From positions 1-40,108 of the forward strand of contig JANYAG010000045.1 in NCBI GenBank assembly GCA_025361465.1: 40,108 bases of DNA. The letters run 5' to 3'. A program made the position numbers and the translations under genes. This DNA is from Gemmatimonadota bacterium (GTDB lineage: Bacteria; Gemmatimonadota; Gemmatimonadetes; Gemmatimonadales; GWC2-71-9). Below, one piece after another: positions 17,085-26,681 of the stretch. Position 1 is the stretch's first letter, and every line of letters begins with the position of its first letter. The notes beneath the pieces were generated by a model. That model did no database searches. It had not been told where the DNA came from and was given only the letters and a program-made list of their open reading frames with translations.

Positions 17085-17218
17085 GGGTCGATCCTTGATG
17101 GGGTGGTACCACAGGGACTTCTGTCTCGGGGGAAAGTGGCGGATTGGACCGGGAAACGTGAGGGGTGAGACACATCCGGGCAGCTTGAGGGCCTGCAACA
17201 CCGCAGGGAGAACGTGAC

Positions 17219-17343
17219 GTGAGAATCTGGATCGATGCCGACGCTACCCCGCGCGAGGTGAAGGAGATCGTCTTCCGGGCCGCCAAGCGGCTCGGGTCGT
17301 GGCGCTCGACCGGGCCCTGACCCGACTGTTGCGCAGGAGATGA
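17219..17343 (+). pseudogene. Remnant of a UPF0178 (YaiI/YqxD, DUF188) gene
   Basis: From GTG 17219, preceded by AGGGAGA, the frame reads VRIWIDADATPREVKEIVFR followed by A-A-K-R-L-G. This is the N-terminus of UPF0178 proteins, whose hallmark is I-W-V-D-A-D-A-C-P. Similarity then stops, and the frame ends at TGA 17320 after 33 residues, against about 150 in the family. In another frame, 17293-17343 codes R-V-V-A-L-D-R-A-L-T-R-L-L-R-R-R and a stop, resembling the C-terminal helix of some members. The simplest reading is an internal deletion of roughly 110 codons that also shifted frame. The family's function is unknown. Confidence 0.72.
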
Positions 17344-17455
17344 CCTCGATTCCCTCCACCGACCCAATACCCCTAGCCGAAGTCGGAATTCAGGAGTAAT
17401 GATTGTGGCTGTACGGTAGGCACCCCCCGGACCCTTTCACCTGTTGGAGTCCATC

Positions 17456-18016
17456 ATGATTGGCCTGACCGCCTTGTGGCAACCCATCCTGCTGTCCGCT
17501 GTCATCGTCTTCATCGTGAGCTCGCTGGTCCACACGGTATTGCCCTGGCACAAGGGCGACTATCCCAAGTTGCCGAACGAGGACAAGGTCCGTGATGCCT
17601 TGCGTCCCCTGGCGATTCCTCCCGGCGATTATGGCGTCCCGCGGTGTTCGAGCATGCAGGAAATGAAGTCGCCGGAGTTCGTCGAGAAGATGACCCAGGG
17701 TCCCGTGATGTTCATGACGGTGATGCGGAATGAGCCGATGACGATGACCAAGAGTCTCGTGGGCTGGTTCGTCTATCTGGTCGTGATCGGCTACATCGTG
17801 GGATATGCCGCTGGTCTGGCCCTGCCTGAGGGTTCGGGATACCGCGGCGTCTTCCGGGTGGTCAGCGTGGCCGCATTCAGCTGCTACGCGCTCGCCCTGC
17901 CGCAGATGTCGATCTGGTATTATCGCGGCTGGAGGCTCACGCTTATTTCGATGTTCGACAGCCTGATCTACGCCTTGCTCACCGCCGGGACCTTCGGCTG
18001 GTTGTGGCCGCGGTAG
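17456..18016 (+). CDS. Uncharacterised membrane protein, four predicted segments
   Basis: A 186-residue protein with hydrophobic segments near residues 6-28, 101-125, 134-153 and 163-184. Between the first two lies a soluble stretch of about 70 residues containing HKGDYPKLPNEDKV and a Met-rich part (S-S-M-Q-E-M, M-F-M-T-V-M-R-N-E-P-M-T-M-T-K). I recognise it only as a hypothetical protein type, not as a named family. GGAG lies seven bases before ATG 17456. The Met-rich region could bind a soft metal, but spacing does not match a known site. It overlaps the GNAT gene by 13 nt. Confidence 0.72.
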   Translation: MIGLTALWQPILLSAVIVFIVSSLVHTVLPWHKGDYPKLPNEDKVRDALRPLAIPPGDYGVPRCSSMQEMKSPEFVEKMTQGPVMFMTVMRNEPMTMTKSLVGWFVYLVVIGYIVGYAAGLALPEGSGYRGVFRVVSVAAFSCYALALPQMSIWYYRGWRLTLISMFDSLIYALLTAGTFGWLWPR

Positions 18017-18606
18017 CGAAACGGAGGACTGCACGGCTGACGTTCGGGATCGCTGAACTCAGTGATGCGGCCGCCATTGCCGTCGTGCGTAATCGGGCGG
18101 CCGAGCAACTGACGATCAATTTCGGTGGTGGTCACTGGTCGTCGATCTGTACCAGGCAAGCGGTGGCGCAGGGGATCCGGTCTTCACGAGTGCTCGTCGC
18201 TCGGCGGGGCCGGACCCTTGTCGCCACCTTGCGCTTGATGACCCGGAAGCCGTGGGCCATCGGCCGGAAGCACTTCGCCCCGAGCACGCACCCGATCTAT
18301 CTGGTGGACATGGCAGTCGATCCAGCGTGTCAACGAGAGGGGGTCGGACGGGCGCTGATCGAGGAAGCAACGCGGGTTGCCAAGGGGTGGCTGGGCGACG
18401 CCCTTCGCCTGGACGCCTATGACGCACCAGCCGGCGCCGGGACGTTCTACCGGAAGTGTGGTTTCCGCGAGGTCGGTCGGGCGACCTACCGCGCGACACC
18501 CCTGATATACTTCGAGTTCCTGTTGGAGAACCCGGAGCGGCAGGATGTGGTTCCGCCGATCACTGCTCGTCGTCCTTCCCGTCGCCGGAGCCCTGGCGTC
18601 CTGTAA
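18004..18606 (+). CDS. GNAT-family N-acetyltransferase
   Basis: A 200-residue acetyl-CoA-dependent acetyltransferase. The core strand Y-L-V-D-M-A-V-D-P leads into the acetyl-CoA loop QREGVGRALIEEA (about residues 113-125), followed by L-R-L-D-A-Y-D-A-P-A-G-A-G-T-F-Y-R-K-C-G-F, the usual end of the fold. The substrate is unknown. The fold is complete at Y-F-E-F-L-L (about residue 175); the last 25 residues are Arg/Pro-rich and overlap another plausible reading frame starting at 18545. GTG 18004 is inferred and overlaps the membrane-protein gene. Confidence 0.82.
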   Translation: MAAVAKRRTARLTFGIAELSDAAAIAVVRNRAAEQLTINFGGGHWSSICTRQAVAQGIRSSRVLVARRGRTLVATLRLMTRKPWAIGRKHFAPSTHPIYLVDMAVDPACQREGVGRALIEEATRVAKGWLGDALRLDAYDAPAGAGTFYRKCGFREVGRATYRATPLIYFEFLLENPERQDVVPPITARRPSRRRSPGVL

Positions 18607-18708
18607 CGCCGACCTCGGCGGTACGATCTGCACGACGTCGTTGTGGCGGCCCTTCGGGGAAGTTCAACCACGCGTGTCCTTCGCTTCCCTCAGGGCGACT
18701 CCATGCGG
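18545..18708 (+). pseudogene. Possible broken lipoprotein gene (N-terminal part)
   Basis: ATG 18545, with GGAG seven bases upstream, begins MWFRRSLLVVLPVAGALASC, which is a textbook lipoprotein signal peptide with lipobox L-A-S-C. About 35 further residues with three Cys follow. The same frame then continues as antisense of the propeller gene until a stop at 19288 and does not look coding there. The interval given is only the part before that gene. It may be a truncated lipoprotein gene, or chance. Confidence 0.3.
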
Positions 18709-19434
18709 TCAGTTCCCAGTGCCGCCCAGGCTACCAGCCCTCGGGTTTGCCGGCGCGTCCTTGAGCACGACCCGACGCGCGCGGCCCGCGCCGAGTGAGC
18801 GGACGACGATCTCGCTGCCCTCGAACCACGCCACCGAGTCCCGGCCCCAGCGCATCGGGTCGTGGCCGGTCGCGCTCAGGGCCGTGGTGTCGTGTCGCGG
18901 ACCGATAAGGCAGATCCCGGTGGGGCAGGGGATCGCCTCGGCGAATGGCGGCTGGCCGAGCCATGCCGCGGTGGCCTGGCTCGCCACCAAGGTGTCACTC
19001 GCCGGCACGGTGGAGGCGGCTGTCCCCGACGCCGGGACGTTGGCCTGCCAGAGGCCACGATCGGTCCGGACGTACACCACACTGTCGCCAGCACTCCAGC
19101 CCATTGAGCGTGCCGGGCCCGCCGAGGCAGGCAGCGGGACGGTCTTCTCCGCGCCGTTCTCGAGGTTCATGATCACCAGGTCGCGTCGGGTGCTCGGCAT
19201 GGTATCGCGCATGCGGAGGAAGGCAACCATCGTGCCGCCGTTGGCGAGCGCCGGCGCCGCTTCGATCACCCTGGTGAAGGTGAGCTGATAGACGTGCCCG
19301 CCGCTGGTGGTGGTGGTGAAGAGATCGGTGTTGTGGTCGTTGCCCTCACCGACGAACACGACGAATGGTTCTTCGCCCAGCTTGATCCGGTGATCGATGG
19401 GCGACAGGCCGCAGCCCAGGACCAGACTGGTCAA
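18709..19434 (-). CDS. Beta-propeller (TolB/WD40-like) lipoprotein, start unclear
   Basis: About 241 residues of short beta repeats typical of TolB/WD40-like propellers, such as P-F-V-V-F-V-G-E-G-N-D-H-N-T-D-L-F, P-A-L-A-N-G-G-T-M-V-A-F and S-V-A-W-F-E-G-S-E-I-V-V. The N-terminus has lipobox L-V-L-G-C, so it is probably anchored outside the cytoplasm. TTG 19434 is the only usual start codon in frame, but it leaves seven residues before the Cys, too few for a signal peptide. Upstream codons would add the plausible R-W-W-C-T-I-I-L, without ATG, GTG, TTG or CTG. Either a rare start (ATC, ATA) is used or the 5' end is damaged. Confidence 0.65.
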   Translation of the reverse strand: MTSLVLGCGLSPIDHRIKLGEEPFVVFVGEGNDHNTDLFTTTTSGGHVYQLTFTRVIEAAPALANGGTMVAFLRMRDTMPSTRRDLVIMNLENGAEKTVPLPASAGPARSMGWSAGDSVVYVRTDRGLWQANVPASGTAASTVPASDTLVASQATAAWLGQPPFAEAIPCPTGICLIGPRHDTTALSATGHDPMRWGRDSVAWFEGSEIVVRSLGAGRARRVVLKDAPANPRAGSLGGTGN

Positions 19435-19468
19435 TATGATGGTACACCACCACCGGGTGGTCGGGGCG

Positions 19469-19489
19469 CCTCTCGCTTCTCGCTTCTCG
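19469..19489 (-). repeat. Heptad repeat cluster, type A (CGAGAAG)
   Basis: On the minus strand three 7-mers follow each other: CGAGAAG CGAGAAG CGAGAGG. They lie between the dienelactone-hydrolase-like gene and the propeller lipoprotein gene, just upstream of the latter's unclear start. Units and order match the cluster at 14452. Confidence 0.5.
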
Positions 19490-19495
19490 TGCTGC

Positions 19496-20323
19496 TCACT
19501 TCCGGTCGAGCTGCTTGCCGAAGAACGCGTCGATGTTCTTGAGCGCGCGGTCGTATTCCGGCGTGCCGTAGCCGTTGCGTCCCGGCTTGAGGAAGCCGTG
19601 GCCGGTGCCGATGTAGCTGTCGACGGCGAAGCGTTCCCCGAGAATTGACTTTTCCACCGGGATCATCCCGTTGACGCGCATGTCGTTCTGGCCGAAGACG
19701 CCGAGGACCGGTGCCTTGATCGACTTGATCATCGTGGTGTCATTCAGCGGGCCGTAGCAGACCACGGCGGCCTTCAGCTTCGGGTTGGCAGAGGCATACG
19801 TCCAGACGTTGCCGCCACCCCAGCAGAAGCCGATCACGCCGGTATTGTCCCTTTCGGTCGCCGGCTGCGCATTGATATAGGCATAGCTGGCGTCGAGGTC
19901 GGCGATGACACCGGCATCGGCCAGCGTGGCGATGAGCTTCCGGCCGCTGTCCGGGGAGGCCGGCGAGGCACCGTAGCGCGATGACAGCAGGTCCGGCACG
20001 ATCGCGACGTATCCCTGCCCTGCAAACCGGTCCGCCATGGTCGGTTCCCAGTCGGTCAGTCCGAAGATCTCGTGGATCAGGATGATGGCCGGCCGTTTGG
20101 CCGCGCGCTCGGGGTAGGCGACGTAGGCGCGGACGCTGTCACCCTTGGCGTTGGCGAACTTGACCCACTCGCCATGGGTCGTGACCGCGTCGTGGTTGTG
20201 CTGTTCGGTCGCCAGCATCTTGGGGGCGCGAACTCTGGCGACCATCATGCCGCCGGCGAAGCCTGCAACGAGCGCAAGGGAGGCGAGAAGGATGGTTGAG
20301 ATGTGACCGGAAGTTCGAGACAT
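19496..20323 (-). CDS. Dienelactone hydrolase family protein, membrane-anchored or exported
   Basis: Alpha/beta hydrolase of 275 residues in the dienelactone hydrolase family. The N-terminus (residues 10-32) is a signal peptide or anchor. Conserved parts are H-E-I-F-G-L-T-D-W, the nucleophile elbow GFCWGGG with Cys as nucleophile, Asp in G-Q-N-D-M-R-V and His in G-T-G-H-G-F, giving a full Cys-His-Asp triad. The natural substrate is unknown; many such proteins are general esterases. ATG 20323 is chosen because GGAG lies seven bases upstream and the extra upstream residues look random. It follows the diguanylate cyclase gene after a repeat-rich gap. Confidence 0.88.
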   Translation of the reverse strand: MSRTSGHISTILLASLALVAGFAGGMMVARVRAPKMLATEQHNHDAVTTHGEWVKFANAKGDSVRAYVAYPERAAKRPAIILIHEIFGLTDWEPTMADRFAGQGYVAIVPDLLSSRYGASPASPDSGRKLIATLADAGVIADLDASYAYINAQPATERDNTGVIGFCWGGGNVWTYASANPKLKAAVVCYGPLNDTTMIKSIKAPVLGVFGQNDMRVNGMIPVEKSILGERFAVDSYIGTGHGFLKPGRNGYGTPEYDRALKNIDAFFGKQLDRK

Positions 20324-20346
20324 GAGGGGCTCCGGGGGGAGAGACA

Positions 20347-20381
20347 GGTGAACGGTGAATGGTGAATCGTAGATGGTGAGG
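20347..20381 (+). repeat. Heptad repeat cluster, type B (GGTGAAY), left arm
   Basis: Five 7-mers: GGTGAAC GGTGAAT GGTGAAT CGTAGAT GGTGAGG. The first 19 bases are complementary, with one mismatch, to 20429-20447, so the two clusters form an inverted repeat of 101 bp in total. Confidence 0.55.
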
Positions 20382-20426
20382 AGGGTCAAGTCGACAGCGA
20401 GAGGCCGCTTTCATCTGCCGCTCCCT

Positions 20427-20454
20427 GGTCACCACTCACCGTTCACCGCTCACT
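20427..20454 (-). repeat. Heptad repeat cluster, type B (GGTGAAY), right arm
   Basis: Read on the minus strand: AGTGAGC GGTGAAC GGTGAGT GGTGACC. Pairing with 20347-20365 (18 of 19 bases) would give a long stem with a loop of 63 nt in the RNA between the diguanylate cyclase and hydrolase genes. It may act as a processing site or a terminator without U-tract. Confidence 0.55.
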
Positions 20455-20460
20455 GGCTTC

Positions 20461-21891
20461 TCAGTCCCGGTACCGGTTCCTTCCCGCCCGCTTCGCCTTG
20501 TACATGTTCTCATCGGCGAGCTTCAACAGCGACTCTTCGTCGGCGGCCCGGTCGTCGGGGAAGGTGGCGATGCCGGCGCTGAGTGTCACCCAGACCGCCA
20601 CGGCCGCGTCGCCGAAGTTGTGCTGCTGCACCCGGCGCAGGATCCGGTCGGCGAGGAGCCGCGCGCCGGTGCCGCCGGTCTCGGGGAGCACCACCACGAA
20701 TTCCTCGCCGCCGTAACGGGCCAGGAAGTCCATGGTGCGCAGTTCCCGGCGGAAGAGCACGGCCAGCTGCTTGAGGACCCGGTCGCCCATGATGTGGCCG
20801 TGGGTGTCGTTGATCCGCTTGAAATCGTCGACATCAAGGAGTACGACGGTGACGACCTGGTCGTAGCGGCGGGCCCGGTCGAGCTCAGCCTGCAGCCGTT
20901 CATCGAGCACCCGGCGGTTGGCGCAGCCGGTAAGCGGATCGGTGTCGGCCAGGACACGGAGCTGGGCCTGGCCATCGCCGGCCCGCTCGATGTCGTAGGC
21001 CTTCTCGAGCGCCGCGACGGCCGCTTCGATCACCTGTTCGGCGAAGCCGAGGTCGAGTTCGTTGAGCGGCGGGTCGTCGCTCGTGGTGCGCAGGAAGAAG
21101 ACGCCTGCGAGGCGACCATGGAGCGCGAACGGCAGCGCGATGACGGATCGTGTCTCCTGCCCGGCGACCCCGGTGCCCCAGGTGGAGCGGACATCCTGGT
21201 ACATCGGATCGGCCTCGACATTGCCTACCAGCACCGTATTTCCGCTGTCGAGCGCCCGGCTGATCTCGGGATATCGGGCGAGGTCCACGCGCAGGTCGCG
21301 CAGCGTCGGGTTCTCGTAGGCGGCGACCACCGTTCCGGTCGTGTCGCCGGGGGAGGCCAGCACCACCGAGCACCGGCCGACGTGCAGTCCCTGGGCGACT
21401 CGGCGGACCAGGACCTGGTAGATCTTCTCGGGGCTGAGGGCCGCGGTGACTTCCTTGAGGATCTCCATCATCTCGTTGCGCGATCGCGCCTCGGAGCGCG
21501 TGCGATTCAATTCACGCCCGAGACGCAGGTGTGCCTTGAGGCGCACGAGCAGCTCGCGGATCCGGTAGGGTCGGTGGGCCACGTCGCTGACGCCCAGGTC
21601 AAACGCCGCGAGCCTGACCGCGTCGAAGTCCTTGTCGGCGAGGATGAAGACGGGGGTGTCCTTGTAGCGACTGTCCCGTCGCACCGAGGCGAGGCGGTCC
21701 ATCCGCCCGGCATCGGCGTTACCGACGTCGATGACGATGAGTTCGTATTCCTCCTGCTCGAGACGGTCGAAGAGCGCCGGGCCGCCGATGGCGGTGACGA
21801 CGTCGTAGCCGTTCTCCTTCAGCACCCACGACAACGTCCGCGCGAGCGTCGTGTCTTCGGTGGCCAGAAGCAATCGGGGCTGGATATCCAT
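20461..21891 (-). CDS. Diguanylate cyclase with REC and GAF domains
   Basis: A 476-residue signalling protein that makes c-di-GMP from two GTP. Residues 1-120 form a receiver domain with Asp55 as possible phosphoacceptor, but the conserved Lys is replaced (H-R-P-Y, residues 106-109). Residues about 150-300 form a GAF domain. The GGDEF domain (about 315-476) has GGEEF at 394-398, expected to be active, and an inhibitory site R-T-M-D at 385-388 five residues before it. The end KRAGRNRYRD is typical. ATG 21891 lies one base after the stop of the dehydratase-like gene, so it belongs to the gyrA unit. Confidence 0.93.
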   Translation of the reverse strand: MDIQPRLLLATEDTTLARTLSWVLKENGYDVVTAIGGPALFDRLEQEEYELIVIDVGNADAGRMDRLASVRRDSRYKDTPVFILADKDFDAVRLAAFDLGVSDVAHRPYRIRELLVRLKAHLRLGRELNRTRSEARSRNEMMEILKEVTAALSPEKIYQVLVRRVAQGLHVGRCSVVLASPGDTTGTVVAAYENPTLRDLRVDLARYPEISRALDSGNTVLVGNVEADPMYQDVRSTWGTGVAGQETRSVIALPFALHGRLAGVFFLRTTSDDPPLNELDLGFAEQVIEAAVAALEKAYDIERAGDGQAQLRVLADTDPLTGCANRRVLDERLQAELDRARRYDQVVTVVLLDVDDFKRINDTHGHIMGDRVLKQLAVLFRRELRTMDFLARYGGEEFVVVLPETGGTGARLLADRILRRVQQHNFGDAAVAVWVTLSAGIATFPDDRAADEESLLKLADENMYKAKRAGRNRYRD

Positions 21892-21892
21892 G

Positions 21893-22842
21893 TCAGGCCA
21901 TCAGCTCCGCGTAGCGTGCAGGGTCGACGTTTCCCCCGGAACTTACCAGCACCACCGGACCGGTGGGGTGCACCTTGCCGGCGAGGAGGGCCGCCGTGCT
22001 GACCGCGCCCGAGGGCTCGACGCGGATCGATCGCTGGCCGAGCCAGCGCATCGCTGCCGTGATCTCCTCGTCCGTTGCCGCCGCCACCTCGGCCACGGTG
22101 TCGCGGATGATCGGCCAGTTGAGATCGCCCACGGTGCGCGTCAGGAGGCCGTCGGCCAGGCTGTTTCCCTCCTCGCCGAGCATCATCGGCCGGCCGGCGG
22201 CGAACGCTGCCGACAGCTTGGGGATGCCGCTGGGTTCGACCGCCACCACCCGCACGTCCGGCCGCAGGGCGCGCACCGCCGAGCAGATCCCTGCCAGCAG
22301 CCCACCCCCACCGACCGGCACCACGATCATTGTCACGTCAGGCCAATCCTCGAGAATTTCCAGTCCACAAGTCGCCTGCCCCGCGATCACGTCGGCATGG
22401 TCGTACGGGGGGATCAGGGCGAGCCCTTCCGTCTCCGCGACCCGGATTGCGGCCGCGGTCTGCTCCGGCCCGCGTCGCTTCCCCACCCGCAATAATTCTG
22501 CCCCGAGTCGTTCGATACCCTCGGCCTTCACCCCGCTGACCGACTCGGGAGTCACCACCACGGCCCGGATGCCGAGGCGGTGTGCTGCGAACGCCACACC
22601 GAGACCGTGATTCCCACTGGACGAGGTGACCACGCCGCGGGCACGCTCGGCGTCCGGGAGGCGGCAGATCGCCGTCCAGGCCCCCCGGATCTTGAACGCG
22701 CCAATCGGCTGCTGAAACTCGGCCTTCAAGCGGACGGGATGCAGAATGCCCGGAAAACCATCAAGCGGGATCAGCGAGGTGCGTGTCGCCACCCCCGCCA
22801 ACCCCGCCTGTGCCTCTCGCAAATCGGCGAGATCAAGTGCGC

Positions 22843-22846
<4 letters not shown>
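21893..22846 (-). CDS. Threonine dehydratase-like PLP enzyme (fold type II)
   Basis: A 317-residue PLP enzyme related to threonine ammonia-lyase and serine racemase. The PLP-binding Lys is K52 in I-G-A-F-K-I-R-G-A; S-S-S-G-N-H-G contacts the substrate carboxylate and V-G-G-G-G-L-L-A-G binds the PLP phosphate. No C-terminal ACT domain is present, so it is a short catabolic-type enzyme or racemase rather than feedback-regulated IlvA. Start GTG 22846 overlaps the gyrA stop in GTGA, so it is probably coupled to gyrA translation, an odd partnership. Which reaction it catalyses cannot be settled from sequence. Confidence 0.87.
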
Positions 22847-25329
<2,483 letters not shown>

Positions 25330-25386
25330 GTGTCCCGGTGACGGAGGGGAATAGGGGGTCCGAAAGGGGCCGGACCGAACCGGACA

Positions 25387-25415
25387 AATATAGCCCCGAA
25401 TCCGCCTGTTTCCAA
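25387..25415 (-). promoter_or_regulatory. Sigma70-type promoter of gyrA
   Basis: On the minus strand TTGGAA (25410-25415) is followed after exactly 17 bp by TATATT (25387-25392). Both are close to the consensus -35 and -10 boxes. The expected start near 25380 gives a leader of about 50 nt before the gyrA ATG, which includes an inverted repeat GGTCCG/CGGACC. This AT-rich patch stands out in the GC-rich surroundings. Confidence 0.65.
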
Positions 25416-25487
25416 GCGGGAACTGCCTCCATAAGTTGTTGTCTTATAATGGCTTGGAAAGGGGGGCACCGGCCCACCCGGGGGCGG

Positions 25488-26681
25488 CTACGGCTGGGTC
25501 AGCAACCGCTTCAGCCAGAGCCAGGTAATCCCCGCCTCGATGGTCGCCACCGGCCCCATGCTCCCGGGCGGAAACGGCAGCGGGGCGGCGGCGTCCGGGA
25601 GGCGCCAGGCCTGGGGAATCCAGAGGAAATCGGGCTCGGGTTTGGCGGTTTCGGGGCCCGCGACCACCACCGTGGCCCGCTTCAACTGGCGAAAGACCCC
25701 CGCGGGTTGGCTGTGCGGACAATCGGTGCCGCCGTATCCGAACCAGACCACGGCGTCGGCAGCGGTGGTCCGGTCACCGAGGATCTTCTCGGTATCCCAG
25801 CGCCAGTCGAAGCCGCGCACCGGTCCCTTGGCGAGGCTGTCGCGCGGCAGCTCCTCGCTCAGCCAGTGCATGCAGGAGCCCATGTACACCTTGCCGCCGT
25901 GCCCAATGATCGAGTTGAGCGCCGTAGCCACCCGCGTGACAATCACGACGCGCGCCGGGCTGCTGGCGGCCTGCAGCACCCGGTCCACCTCGTCGAGGTA
26001 GGCCGACCCCAGGCGCCCCGCGGGAATGCGGCGGGAGGCGAGCGTGTCGTTGACCCGCCAGGTGATGCCTTCGTTCAAGGCGTTGGCATCATCCATCAGT
26101 GAGGTGCGGAGGATGCCGGGGTGCCAGCCGTTCCGCGTCGCGGCCGCGACGAGCTCGGCGACGAAGGTCCAGGCCACGATGTTGTTGGCGAGCGCCGTTT
26201 CGCTCGATCGGCTGACGTCGCCATCGGGCGCGCCATTGTCCAGGCGGCGCTGGCCGACGGGAATGGCCGGGGCGCCGGCGGTTGATCCGATCACGATCGT
26301 GGTCCGGTTCCTGGCCAGCTGGCGTTCGGCGAACAGCGACGCGCGCAGCGCGTCGCGGTCCCACGAACGCACCGGCATGAGCACCATCCCGCCGAGGGTG
26401 GATCCGTCGGCGTCCTCGACGCCGAACGGCCCGCCGCCGTGATAGGTCATCTCGGACGCGAAGGAGGCGTCCCATGACTTGGAGACATGCAGCCGGCTCT
26501 GCGGATTGCGCCCCAGGCGATCCGCCGCGTCTTCCGCCACCGCGGTGATGGCCGGCAGTTGGGCGCGGATCACCGCGACGCGGCGACGCATCTCGACGAT
26601 TTCCGGCGGGGCGCCCTGAGCGGAGATCGCGGCCGGTGCGCACAGCACCGCCAACGCGACCAGCGCAGCGCGCGACGTCAG
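25488..26681 (-). CDS. Unrecognised exported protein coupled to the RND pump, probable CTG start
   Basis: A 397-residue protein I do not recognise. The first residues, L-T-S-R-A-A-L-V-A-L-A-V-L-C-A-P-A-A-I-S-A-Q, are a complete signal peptide only if translation starts at CTG 26681. That CTG overlaps the RND stop (CTGA) and has GGGAG six bases upstream. The next start, TTG 26654, would remove the basic residue and half of the hydrophobic core. The body has alternating beta/alpha segments such as A-D-A-V-V-W-F-G-Y-G-G-T-D and R-A-T-V-V-V-A-G-P-E-T that recall sugar-isomerase (SIS) folds; this is weak. It is the last gene of the pump operon. Confidence 0.68.
   Translation of the reverse strand: MTSRAALVALAVLCAPAAISAQGAPPEIVEMRRRVAVIRAQLPAITAVAEDAADRLGRNPQSRLHVSKSWDASFASEMTYHGGGPFGVEDADGSTLGGMVLMPVRSWDRDALRASLFAERQLARNRTTIVIGSTAGAPAIPVGQRRLDNGAPDGDVSRSSETALANNIVAWTFVAELVAAATRNGWHPGILRTSLMDDANALNEGITWRVNDTLASRRIPAGRLGSAYLDEVDRVLQAASSPARVVIVTRVATALNSIIGHGGKVYMGSCMHWLSEELPRDSLAKGPVRGFDWRWDTEKILGDRTTAADAVVWFGYGGTDCPHSQPAGVFRQLKRATVVVAGPETAKPEPDFLWIPQAWRLPDAAAPLPFPPGSMGPVATIEAGITWLWLKRLLTQP

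Noticed and set aside
17399..17419. A six-codon frame with AGGAG just upstream, before the membrane-protein gene, as a possible leader peptide
   Set aside because: The Shine-Dalgarno spacing is too short and no attenuator structure or codon bias is visible.
20620..22002. A 460-codon plus-strand frame opposite the diguanylate cyclase
   Set aside because: The opposite strand has GGDEF, GAF and receiver motifs; this frame has none.
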